From the NCBI GenBank assembly GCA_016858145.1, contig JAEHOE010000024.1, positions 682,001 through 746,000 of the forward strand: 64,000 nucleotides of DNA, read 5' to 3'. The DNA is from Edaphochlamys debaryana. Taxonomy: Eukaryota; Chlorophyta; Chlorophyceae; Chlamydomonadales. The notes below the pieces were generated by a model. It was not told where the DNA came from. It was given only the letters and a program-made list of their open reading frames with translations, and did no database searches. Made by a program: the position numbers and the translations under genes. Shown here one piece after another: positions 13,321 through 23,216 of the stretch; the first letter of the stretch is position 1; every line of letters starts with the position of its first letter.

Positions 13321-14274
13321 AGCCAGCAGTGTAGGTAAGCTCTGCTCAAGGCTGCTTGGTCAGCCGTCAGCGTGGCCCGGGCCTCCAAAGAATGTCAGCT
13401 CGATGCGGTGATCGCGCTAGGCTAAGTGTGTGGCTTGTTCGAAAAAACAACGGTGATGATGCGCAAGCTCCCAGAGTTCGGGTCTCGAGGCCCTCTTGAT
13501 CGACTTCGCATCGGTCGTAGCTCCCGCGACCGCTCTTGAAGTCTTGATGCTGTGCAAGCCTTCTCGGGCGCTGTCTATTCTGGGCGCAGGAGTTTGGCTG
13601 CAGCCCGTTGCCTGGGCCTGCGGTGGGCCCTTCCTGTCCTCGCACTACCCGCCGAACAGCGGACGACAGGGAGCAGATGACAGATAACCGGGGCAACTAA
13701 ATCAAAACCCACGCTTTAGATGAGGAAGAGGTGCGGGGGAGCAGGACGTGGACGAGGGCGCTACCCCCGCCCCTCGCCCCCGCCCCCGCCCGGCCCCTGC
13801 ACGGCCTCCCTCCCTCCGCAGGCGGCACTTCACCTCATAGAAAGCCATACCCATGTTCAGCAGTCACAAGCAAGCCACATCCTGCACCACATCACCCCAA
13901 CCGCAACGCTGTCCGTCGCTTCAATCAAGGTCAACCGCATGCCATTTGTGGCGTCATGTCAGTATTGCACTGCAGCAAGCCACATCGCCCAAACCCAGCC
14001 TCAACGCCCTCGCCTCTATCGAAATCAACCGGCTCTGCTACAACGGTTGAGGTGCAGGAGGCGCAGTACAAGGGCCCCCGCTCCCGGGCTCCCTCCAAAG
14101 CCCGGCACGAGCACCTGCAGAGAATTGTCAGCGCTGCAATGATACTGCACTGCTCAACACGTCCCTCCTGCTCTGGCCTACCTTCCGCCGTCAGTGGTTC
14201 CCCAAGCTGAGTTACAGCCGCCGCGGGCGCATCCCTGCTCCTCCTGCTCCCGGCTCTTAGTGAAACCCGCATCC
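13321..14274. other. intergenic: subtilase promoter side and SET1 3' side
   Basis: The right side should hold 3' sequence of the SET1 gene (minus, stop at 14275), and the left side should hold the promoter of subtilase copy 2 (minus, start at 13320). Plus-strand open frames at 13.7-14.2 kb are low-complexity (Pro, His, Ser) with no recognisable domain or splice pairing. I see no gene here. Confidence 0.5.
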
Positions 14275-17200
14275 CTAAACCCCCACCATCCCTGCCGGCA
14301 GGGCCTCCAAAGCGCCCCGCGGGTGCAGAATGGCCTCTGCCCTCAGGCCAAAGCCCTCGGCATCACGCCACGAGGCGGACAGGTCCCGCCACCACTTCGG
14401 CCCGTAGTCCCGCAGCAGCTGCTCCCCGGGCTGGATGTCGCGCAGGGCCACCACCACCGGCAGAGTCAGGCCGCGGACGGACACGGGCACGACCTGAGGT
14501 GGGTGGGGCGGGACGCGGGTGAGGGAGGAGAGGGGTACGAGTTGCGAGGAGGGACAGGGCTGGTCCGGCAGAATCGCAAGGACAGAGCGGGCTTTGGCAA
14601 ACTAGGAAGAACGGGGCGGATTCTGGGGACACTCGTGAGGACCCGTCCCACCCCTACACGTCATGACACCCACCGCGCAGTTGGCGCCTGCCGCTGTGGC
14701 GCCACCATCGTCCCCCACGTCGTTGCCCTCCACCAAGGCCCGGGGCTCTCGCAGGGGGTCGTTGATGAGGGCCGCGAGGCTGCCGTACCCCAGCATCGAC
14801 AGCTCCCAGCCTTTGTCCGAGCCTGAACGTGACACATGGGACGACAAGGGTTGAGCCGATATGACAGCCAGCGCGGCTCGTTTGGGAGAAAGGCACAGCT
14901 GCATACCTGCATCTACGGTTCAGCATCTGCGCACATCAGCCATGCCTGGACAAGCCGCTCACCGTAGCGGCAGTTTGAAGGACCTCGCCAGCAGCTTCCA
15001 GGCTGGCCACACGTTGACCTCTCCTGCCCGAGAGGCCAGCTCTGCCGTCGCCCCGCTGGAAAGGGACTCGTTGCCTTTGCCCACAAAGCGATTCGCTGCG
15101 GCCCGCGGCATCACGTACCCGCCCATCACGCCCAGCACGGCGCCCTTGCGCAGCGCTGCGGCGGCGAACAGCCCCGCACCGCCGCGGCCCTCGTCCCGGC
15201 GTGGCGCCAGGGAGTCCGGGCCCAGCTGGGGCGCGTGCTCGGGCAGGGGAACGTCCCAGCACGCAGGGACGCCTGGGGAGCCCACAAGGCCCAGCAGTTT
15301 GGCGAAGCTGAGGGCAACGACGCATGTCTTGATGCCAGATGATCCAAGGGCAGGAGATGGCGGCACCTCGATCTGCATCTCCATTGGATCCGCATCCGCC
15401 AGGCCTCCGTCCAGCCCCTCCGCCGCCAGCTGCTCCGCCAGCCCAGCCTCCCACGCCTCCATGGCGCTGCGCACCCCAGGCGCCAGCTCAGGGTGGAACG
15501 TCAGCCCGCACAGCCGCAGCTCGCCCGGCTGGAGGGCGGGCGGCGGGACCGCATCACGCGACAGCGCGCAGCCCTGCAGGTGCGCCGCCGACAGCGAGGA
15601 CGCGGGCAGCAGTCGCCGCTGCTCAGGCACGTTGGGTAGGGCCGCGGGCTGCTCGACGACTCCTGCGCCTCCCGCTGCGTCCTGGCCCGTCGCTGCTCCC
15701 GTAGCGCGCACCGCAGTGCGACCGCTGGCGGCTCCCCCTGTAGCGACCCCGGCTACGCCCAAGCCATAGGACGCGCCCGCTGCCATGGCCGGGGCCCCAG
15801 GGCCGAGTTCAGCCCTGCTGCTGCCCCCACCGCCGCCTGCTGCCGCCGCCGCCGGTTGCTCCACTGCCGCCGCTGCTACATCACGCGCACCCGCTCGCGC
15901 GCCCGCTCCCTCTCCTCGCCTCACCTCCTCCTCGGCTGCCGCTGTCGCTGGCGCTGGCGCAGCCTGTGAGGAAGGGCGGCTCCCAGACGGCGCTGACGGC
16001 CCCACGGGCGGCACGGACGGAGGCTGCTTGCGCCCGGCCGGCTCCGCCAGCGGCGCGGCACCAGCCGGCGGCGGCGCTATCGACACGCCCACGCCCGACG
16101 GTTGACCCGTCTGCGAGCTACCGCCCGGGGCCGCGCTCGTTTCAGAATTATGGTTGCTGCTGGCCGGACGCCAGCGGCTGACGCGTGCGCCAGCGGCGTC
16201 CGGTGCTGGCCGCGAGGGCCGGCTAGGCCGGCATCCAGCCCAGCCCGCACCTTCGGGTGCAGCGCCCTCTGATGACGGGGCAGCACCGCGCAGGGTGGGC
16301 TGCTGGGCGCACGCACCCTCGTGCTCTGGCATTGTGCGGCGCTTGGCCGGCGGCGGGCCCTCCAGCTCCTGGGGAACATCCGGCTGGTCTGGCGGCATCC
16401 TGCACGGCTGATTGTCGATGCCGGCGCCGGCGCCGGCATCCAAGTCCGGTTCCGATTCGGAGGCCGAGTCCGAGCCCGACTCGGAGGATGAGACCAGATC
16501 CAGGATTTGTACGGCCGATGCTGGAACGGGGGCGATGGGCGAGGTGAACGCGGTCAGGAGAAACACCATCCTCGGTGTGAATCCGCGAGACGGCAAGCAC
16601 CTGACGCGCATCAAGCCAGGCACATCAGCCATGCCCGACCCCGTCTCACCTGGTCCCATGCGCATCACTTCGCGTGCCTCCTGCTTGACGCGCAGCTTGG
16701 CGGCGCGCGTCAGGCGGCAGCGGGGCAGCCGTGGCGGCAACGCCCCGCCTGCTCGCCCCGCGCCCTCACCGCCGCCGCCAGCGGTGCTGGCACGCCGCGA
16801 CCGCCGCTTCAGGCTGTTGTACCCCTCCGGCAGGGCCCGGATCGGTCCCAAACCCGACTGCGGGAGAACCGTCACCGTCGCCCGCTCCGGCCCGGCGCTC
16901 CGCAGCTGCAACCGCAGCTGGCTCGGCACATCGGCGCCACCCCAGTTGACCCCCAGGGACCACAGGGCGTCCTTTCCAAACCACATGGTCCACTGCTGCC
17001 GCCCCGATAGACCCAGTTTGATGTGCAGCCGCAGCTGCCCTCCGCCCGGCAGCTCTGCCACCAGAGCCACCGGTGACGGCCGCCCCGGCTCCTCTCGAGT
17101 CGCCCAGCGGTCCGGGAACAGCGTGGCCATCTGCGGGGCGGGGCCGGGGGCGTGGGGCCAAGCATTGAGTACAGAACGCAGTGCATCGGGCCAAGCAGGG

Positions 17201-19765
17201 AACTATGCGTGGGTTGCATATGTAGAGCACAGTCTGAGAACAGCCATCGACGCGCTGGCGTGGACAGGGCCTGGAGAGCGGGGACACGCACCTGGCTGTC
17301 CGTGAACATAAGTACACCCTGCGGCTGTGTCGTGTTCAGCCCGACCTTAGCCTCCACGATCCGGGCTGCATCCGGCCCCATCCGCATCTCCTCAGCACCC
17401 GCCTCCGCTTCCACACCCCCAGCCGGTTCGGGCGCCAGCCGGCGCCGCTTGGGCGGGCCACCTCCAGCCCCGCCGGCCGCCACCACTTCTCCGCCTGCTT
17501 CCTCCTCTCCGCCTCCGTTGCTGTTTCCGGCCCCACCAGACCCATCCGCGGCGGCGCCAGAGACCGCGACTGCGGCCGTGCCCGCGGCTTCCGACGCAGT
17601 GGCGGGACGCAGCACGCCCCTCAGCCGTCCCTCGGCCGCACTCAGCACGGTCACCTCCAGGGTCAAGCCCTGCACGGCCCAGCCCGGCGGCGACAAGGGC
17701 TGGAGCGCGGCTGCCAGGCCAACCACATAGAACTGGTTGGCCTTGGTGCCGCCCCCGTTGGCCCTGGGCTTGTTCTCCACCGTGAGGCGGGCCTGCTGCT
17801 CGGGAGCCCCTTCACAGCACAAGGTTAGCTCAAGCGTCGCCTTGTCTCGGCCGGCCAGAAAGTCCTTGAGCCACGGAAAGCTCCGCTGCCGCAGCTTGAG
17901 CTGGCGGTTCTCGACGGGGAGCACCACGGGCCCCGAGGCGCAGCTGGATGCCCCACGCTCGCCTTCAGGCTCCCCGCCAGCGTCCCCATCGCTCCGCCTG
18001 CGGCCTGCCGCCCCTGGCGTGTCTACAGCGCTCGGCCCGGCCGTCCCCGGGCCTCCACCGCCTCGCCCGTCGACACCCGCATCCGAGCGCCGCTTGCGGC
18101 CGGCGCCGCCGGGCCCATCCGCAGCGGCGCCGGCCGCTGCGGCAGGTGCGGTGTCGGCGGCTTCCGCCGCAGAGGTGGGACGCAGCACGCCCCGCAGCCT
18201 CCCCTCGGCCGCACTCAGCAGGCTCAGCTCCAGCGTCGAACCCACCACGTCCCAGCTGGGTGGCGAGCAGGACTGCAACGTGGCTGCCAAGTCCCTGACC
18301 ACCCAAAAGGGCTTCAGGACGCCGGACCCGTTCAGCTTCTCCCTACCCTCGATCGTGAGCTTGGCAGCTTGCTCAGGCCACGCCGGGCCTCCTTCAAAGG
18401 ACAGCGTCAGGTCGAGCGTAGCCGTTGTGTGGGGCGGCACAAGGGGCCGCAGCCAGCTGCAGCTCGTTGGGTACAAGACCATCTGACGGTGCTGAACCGC
18501 CTGAACCACGGAGCGCGCGGTGCTAGCTGAGGCCACTGGGTCGCTGCGCGCATCCCCGCAACGCTCCTGCGCGGGGTGCCCTTCAGCGTCCTCAGCTGTT
18601 GCCCCGCTTCCCGGGGCGTGGCTGCCCGGGCAGCGAGTCTCCACCACATCACGCGCCGCCGCCGACCCGTCCCCGCTGACAGCCCGAGCCCCAGCCGGCC
18701 TCTGGGAGGGGCCGGGCTGCACCCCAGCGGGGGCAGCCAGTGCGGCCTCACGGGGCCTCCCGCCCGGCTGCTGGCTGGGCAGGCTGGGGACTGGTGAGGC
18801 GGCCGGTGCGACTGCACCGCGTGTGACCCCAGAGGGCGCTGCACCACCGGGCACCAGCACACGCCTTGCTAGCTTGGTCGGGGGACAGGGGGCGGTGGGG
18901 CCCCTGCTGACAGGAGGAAGGAGAGTGCCGCCGCCCAGGGGCGGGACTAGCGGAAAGGCTGGCTTGGCCGGGGCCTGGCGCCGTAGTGGCTGCAGCGGCC
19001 TTAGCGCTGCTCGGCTGGCCAGACCCACGCCGGCGGCAGCTCCGCTAGCGGCCGCCGCAGGGAAGCCCAGAGCCGCGGTGGGCTCGGCGGTCGGCACCTG
19101 TGGGCCACCAGAGGCAACAGTGGCGACGATCTAGGGGAATTGTGCTGGGTGTGAGCTTTGCCGATGCAGAGCCCAGACAAGTACAGCTGCTGTATGGCCT
19201 CAACTCGGGCACCAGACGGCTCAAAGCCAGCCTCTCTTTGCGGACGGATCGTTTCCACGTCCTGTGATCCCCGGTGCCCGGTGCCCACCTGTGACGGCGC
19301 AACGTCAGCTGCAGCGCTGCCCCCGGCTGTGCCAGCTGGCGGCCCCGCGGTGCTGTGTGTAGCACACCGGTCCGCGTGCTGCTCGCCCTGGCCCCGGCTG
19401 GCGCTCCCAGCAGGGCCACCCGCACTGCTCGTTTCCTGGAGGGATAGGCAGGGCAGACGGCACAGTGCTTGAGCACCCGGCTGATGCGCTTGGATAATTG
19501 CCACGCGGCGCCAGCGGGGCCTGGAAGCTGGACCTGTGATGAGCTGAACCTACGGCACTGCACTGGCAGAGTTGGGACTGTGTCCGTTCCGAGTATGAAC
19601 GAGTCAAGTCTATGCCCAATACCCGACCTTCATTGCCCGACCCAGCACGCCCACCTGTCCAGCCTCTCCGCCCCCGGCCGTGCCAGCTGCAGCGGCCGTG
19701 CAAGCTGACGGCTCCGCAGTGCTGTGCATGGTGCGCCTCTGCGCGTCTTGCGCGGCCTGGCTCAT
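14275..19765 (-). CDS. modular SET-domain protein SET1 (C-C-AB-SET)
   Basis: Probable lysine methyltransferase-like protein. Exons: 19765-19655, 19435-19289, 19097-17292, 17130-16650, 16520-14963, 14822-14674, 14493-14275. The start (MSQAAQDAQRRT) is chosen by homology to the related gene starting at 41984. Exons 1 and 2 each carry a T-H-S-T-A-G/E-P motif. Exon 3 holds two C modules (about 18.48-18.17 and 17.92-17.59 kb). The AB module spans exons 3/4 (FTDSQ then MATLFPDRW, ending SGLGPIR). An acidic Ser tract and a Pro/Ala-rich linker follow. SET motifs are GRGGAGLFAAAAL and GAVLGVMGGYV, then LINDPLREP, then ALRDIQPGEQLLRDYG followed by WW. Oddity: the junction 14963/14822 is out of phase (phase 2 into phase 1), whereas the SET2 equivalent is in phase. 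The SET domain may therefore be disrupted unless another splice site is used. The cofactor and substrate are not shown by the sequence. Confidence 0.7.
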
Positions 19766-20759
19766 ATCTTCGTCCCCAGCAGCGGCATCAGGCACCAGAC
19801 TGCGTGCTATGGCTGCCGCCTCAGAAGGGTTGCCGGCCCACTCGGGTGGGCCGTCCATGTTTGCGTCTGCACCGCAGTCTGCCCGGCAGCCGGGGGCCGT
19901 GGCCTCTTGTTCGGAGGGATGGGGCCTGCAAAGCGGGGCGGGGGGAGGAGAAGGGCGGTTCATCTTACGTTCCAAGACGGGAGCAACAAGAGCACAAGGG
20001 GAAGAAGGAAGGCGTGAAGCGGGCCCGACCAAGCGGGCCCGACCAAGCTAGAGCCTGACGCTGGGTGTCAGTGATGAGGGCTGCCACTCACCTGCCTGTC
20101 CGTCCGTCCTTCTCGTCGGTGTCGTCACGAGCTTGCGGTGTCCTCTCGGCGGCCTGTCGCGGGCCTGCGCCAAGGGAGGGCAGTACACGCAAAGACAGCT
20201 GATCACGAGGTCACCAGGGCAGTACACGCAAAGACAGCTGATCACCTGGTCACCAGGGCACCACGCCCCGCCACCCCCAGCCGGAACCCCACACTCGCGC
20301 GAACACTCGTGTCTTGCCGTGATCAACAAGCGTGTCGAGCAGGTCCTGGGTCGTGGCATCGTAGGCGGCCAGGCTTCCCTCGAGGGTCCCCCACATCTCC
20401 AAGGCAAGGGGCACAACGCCCGCCTCCACGAGGAGGCCTAACGCGACCCTATTGTGTTATGATGTTGATGCTTGAAGGATTGGTGGCCTCCAAGACTGCG
20501 AGTCAGGCTCGACGACGCTAGTTGCCCGCGCAAAAGTTGCCCGCGCGGAACTTGTCCGGTCCTGGCTTGGCTTCAACAGTTGGCTGTTGTGCCAGCAGGC
20601 GGTGTGTCTGATCAGCTTACTACGAAAGCAGAACTGAGGAAAGCAGAACGCGAGCCGCTCGCCGTGCAAGCACATCTGCCATTTCGTAAATGCCAGGCCG
20701 CTCAGTAGGCAACCACAGCAGCTCTCTGCAGCTTTTCACATCCGACATACACGTCTATT
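19766..20759. promoter_or_regulatory. divergent intergenic region of pair 1
   Basis: This lies between the inferred SET1 start (minus, 19765) and the ankyrin-like pseudogene (plus, from 20760). Two open stretches on the minus strand end in plausible donors (about 20164-20090, and 19925 leading into the first SET1 exon). They could be upstream or alternative SET1 exons. A 39-bp direct repeat lies at 20178-20255. Promoter function is inferred only from the head-to-head layout, which recurs at 32-33 kb and 42.0-42.6 kb. Confidence 0.4.
20178..20259. repeat. 39-bp tandem direct repeat, 2 copies
   Basis: Two adjacent copies begin at 20178 and 20217. Each contains CAGTACACGCAAAGACAGCT followed by a GATCAC/GGTCACCA segment. 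They differ at only a few positions (GAGG versus CTGG), so the duplication looks recent. It sits in the spacer between SET1 and the ankyrin pseudogene. Confidence 0.85.
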
Positions 20760-21860
20760 GTGCGCACCTCTAGAGCTGTCAGAGCTGTCAAGCGACCGGT
20801 CATATGTGCGCCCCTGGCGCCTGGCTCGTACTCGGCTTCCCAGGCTAGCAGCAGCAGGGCGGTGCATTGCAATGGAAAGCGGACATCCTTGGAGCGGGTA
20901 GCGGCCTTTTTGCCCGCATCCAACGATGTGGCGCTCGGGCTGCGCCTGCCCTGCCACGCGACGGCTCTGCAGTTCAGCAGCTGTTTGCGTGTGCTGCTGT
21001 CGCAGCCGGTGCCGCCTGAGGCCTTCGCGCGGCACTGGTCTTCGCCCGGCGGGGCAGTGGGGGCCCTGACCCTTCCCCAACGCTGGCAGCTCCTTGCCCT
21101 CACCGCGCGCTCCGGGGTCCTCGCCAAAACACAGCTGGCGGCTTCCCGTGCGGGCTGCACGCGGTATGGGGAGCCCTTGCGAGCCGTAGCCGAAGGGGGC
21201 GACCTGGAGACAGTGGTGTGGCTCCACGCCGCTCGGCCGTTTCCATGGAGCGCTGCTGCCATGGAGGCCATGGGGGCAGCGGCCGCCCGCTGCGGGCACC
21301 TGCACGTGGTGTCATGGGCTGTCGGCGCCTCGCCTTCGACGGTCGACCTGGGTTCCGCGCTAACAGCCTCGGGACAGGCGGGGCACACAGACGTTGTGGA
21401 CTGGCTTCTAGCGCGGGCGCAGCAAGGCTCTTGCCAGTGCGAAACGCAACCCCCCTTGGGGCTCCATGCCCCGGGGCCCTCTCCATTGGAGCGCTGCCGC
21501 CATGGACGCCGTCCTGGCCGCGGCAGCTCACGACGGCCACCTGAACGTGGTGGCATGGGCTGTGGGGGCCTCACCTTCAAGAGTCGATCTGGGTTTCACG
21601 CTGACCGCCGCGGGACAGTCGGAGCACACAATCCGTTGTGGACTGGCTTCAAGCGCGGGCGGGGCAGGGATGCTGCCTGTGCGCGCGGCACAGCCACCCT
21701 TTGGCTTGGCCCCGGGTAGCCAGGCGCACCAGAGCTCAAGCCGCGTAACCCAGGGAGCCGGCATTGACTTCCGCTGCAGCGAAGCCGCCCTGCACTTCGC
21801 CATCCCGCTCGGAGCAGGACGCAGCCCCCGTCTCAGGGCCGTTCGGTCCTGGCCTGTGTA
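20760..21860 (+). pseudogene. F-box/ankyrin-like gene, copy 1, decayed
   Basis: Homologous to the intact gene at 42623. It reads LERVAAFLPASNDVALGLRL, then the conserved block ending ALTLPQRWQLLALTARSGVL, then ankyrin-like helices (EGGDLETVVWLHAARPFPWS; CGHLHVVSWAVGASPS). The homologous ATG (near 20872) is out of frame with this reading because a base is missing before ESGHP/KRTSLER. After about 21460 the frame changes. A second copy of one ankyrin unit (HWSAAAMDAV, GHLNVVAWAVGASPS) follows at 21.48-21.63 kb, so there is an internal duplication of roughly 240 bp. The remaining text (FGLAPGSQAHQSSSRVT, then ALHFAIPLGAG) matches the intact paralogue in yet another frame and stops near 21860. 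Lost start, frameshifts and truncation together indicate a pseudogene. Confidence 0.75.
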
Positions 21861-22540
21861 GCCCGGTTCGTGTGGCACCACGCCAATGGAGATGAAGTGT
21901 TACAAGTGCAACGGCAGGCCAGGCAGAAGTGCGACCGGACCCAGCCCAGGACCCGGACGGCGCGGACCCTCAGCACAGGCCTTTGTGGCCTCGTTAGCGT
22001 GGCGCCACGCCAATGGCGGCTGCGCTCACAGCAGCTGCTGAGTGTATGAGCCGGCGGGGCCGCAGGGGTGCAGAGTGCCATGTCACAACGGTGCCATTTT
22101 ACAACGGGCTGACGGCGCGGTTTGCCACGGTGCTTGTCAGCACCGCTATTTGGAGACTTGGCTTGTATGCCCAGGTGTGCCTCCAGGGCCGCAAACCGTG
22201 TTGGGCTAGCAAGCCACGTATAGCTTATAGGGCCCAGCGATTCGGAAACGCGCAGCCCTTACTGTACGCCCGCCACGTGAGACGCAATTGGACTATCGGA
22301 GGCGGATCAATGGTCAAGTGACGATCCTCGCGACACGTCACGCATTAATTACCTACCCAAGCACAACCACCTCAACAACAGCAACTTGGGCCAACTAACC
22401 TCCCACGGCTCATGCCACCGCTGCACCTCCATCTTGGCGCGCACACCTGCGCACACTGTGTACCCCAACGGCAACCGTATGCACACCCACACATGCCGGC
22501 ACAAACCGGCTGACCCCGGCCTAAACCGGGCTGGTGTGAC
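21861..22540. other. spacer, no gene seen
   Basis: No ORF here has a recognisable motif or splice pairing. A near-repeat of the text GTGGC(A/G)CCACGCCAATGG occurs at about 21.88 and 22.00 kb. I see nothing else. Confidence 0.45.
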
Positions 22541-22829
22541 TTGGGATGTGGTCTGCCTAGCTGCGGTGGCTGCTCTGGAGCGGGGACGTCAGTGGCTCTA
22601 TGCCGCCCGCCCGGAGACAGGTGCCCCGCTTGGGCGCGCCACCCTTTCTCGACTTGGTTTGCAAGTGGTTGCGGAATTTTGGGCTCGTGTTCGCTCCTTT
22701 GCGGAAGACTGTGGTCAAGGTTTCAGTAAGAAGTGGAGAGACGTTCCGCCCGAGCACCCTTTCCTGGGCGGCGTCGCCGGGAAGCCGCGGTTCAACCCCC
22801 CTGCGGATGTCGAGCCGCCTTCCCCCTGA
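22541..22829 (+). mobile_element. possible LINE-type ORF2 C-terminal remnant
   Basis: The open frame includes DVVCLAAVAALERGRQWLYA, then VVAEFWARVRSF, then WRDVPPEHPFLGG before a stop at 22829. From memory, the pattern of a helix-rich A-x-x-A-L-E-R-G segment, a V-x-x-F-W-x-x-L/V-x-x-F-A segment and a terminal H-P-F-L resembles the C-terminal end of algal L1-type reverse-transcriptase ORFs. No reverse transcriptase core is visible upstream, so if correct this is a 5'-truncated copy, which is common for LINEs. The next ~390 bases to 23216 contain no gene I can support and may include its 3' end. It could also be an unrelated short ORF. Confidence 0.35.
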
Positions 22830-23216
22830 CTCGGCGTGGTTGTGGTGCTTATGATGATCTCATGTGGCTAGCCCTCTCGGGCTGAGACTGTCGCTGTATG
22901 GGTTGGAGGAGGTGGCTGCCTCGGTGTTGGACATTCCCTTAGGGTACGCCTGGGGTCGGGGGAAGTTGACTCTCTCCCCCTTGTGCGGGGCCGGCAGCTT
23001 GCTGCCCGCTGGCCGCAACCCTGTAATGCGTCATTCCTAAACCGGGCACTGGCCCCACCCACGCCCGCCAGCCTCCTTCCACTTCCAATTCCACGCTGCA
23101 CAACAGCTTCAGCAATACTCGTGAGAAAGCGGGCACCAACAGCCCTTACGCCCGCCACCCTTCAAACGCGCTACTGCACGCTCAGGCCAGTGCCGCTGCC
23201 TCCATGGCTGCCTCCA

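Noticed and set aside
14935..15769. Plus-strand 302-aa ORF at 14.9-15.8 kb
   Set aside because: It is antisense to the SET1 pre-SET and SET exon. It is Ser/Ala/Pro-rich with no domain.
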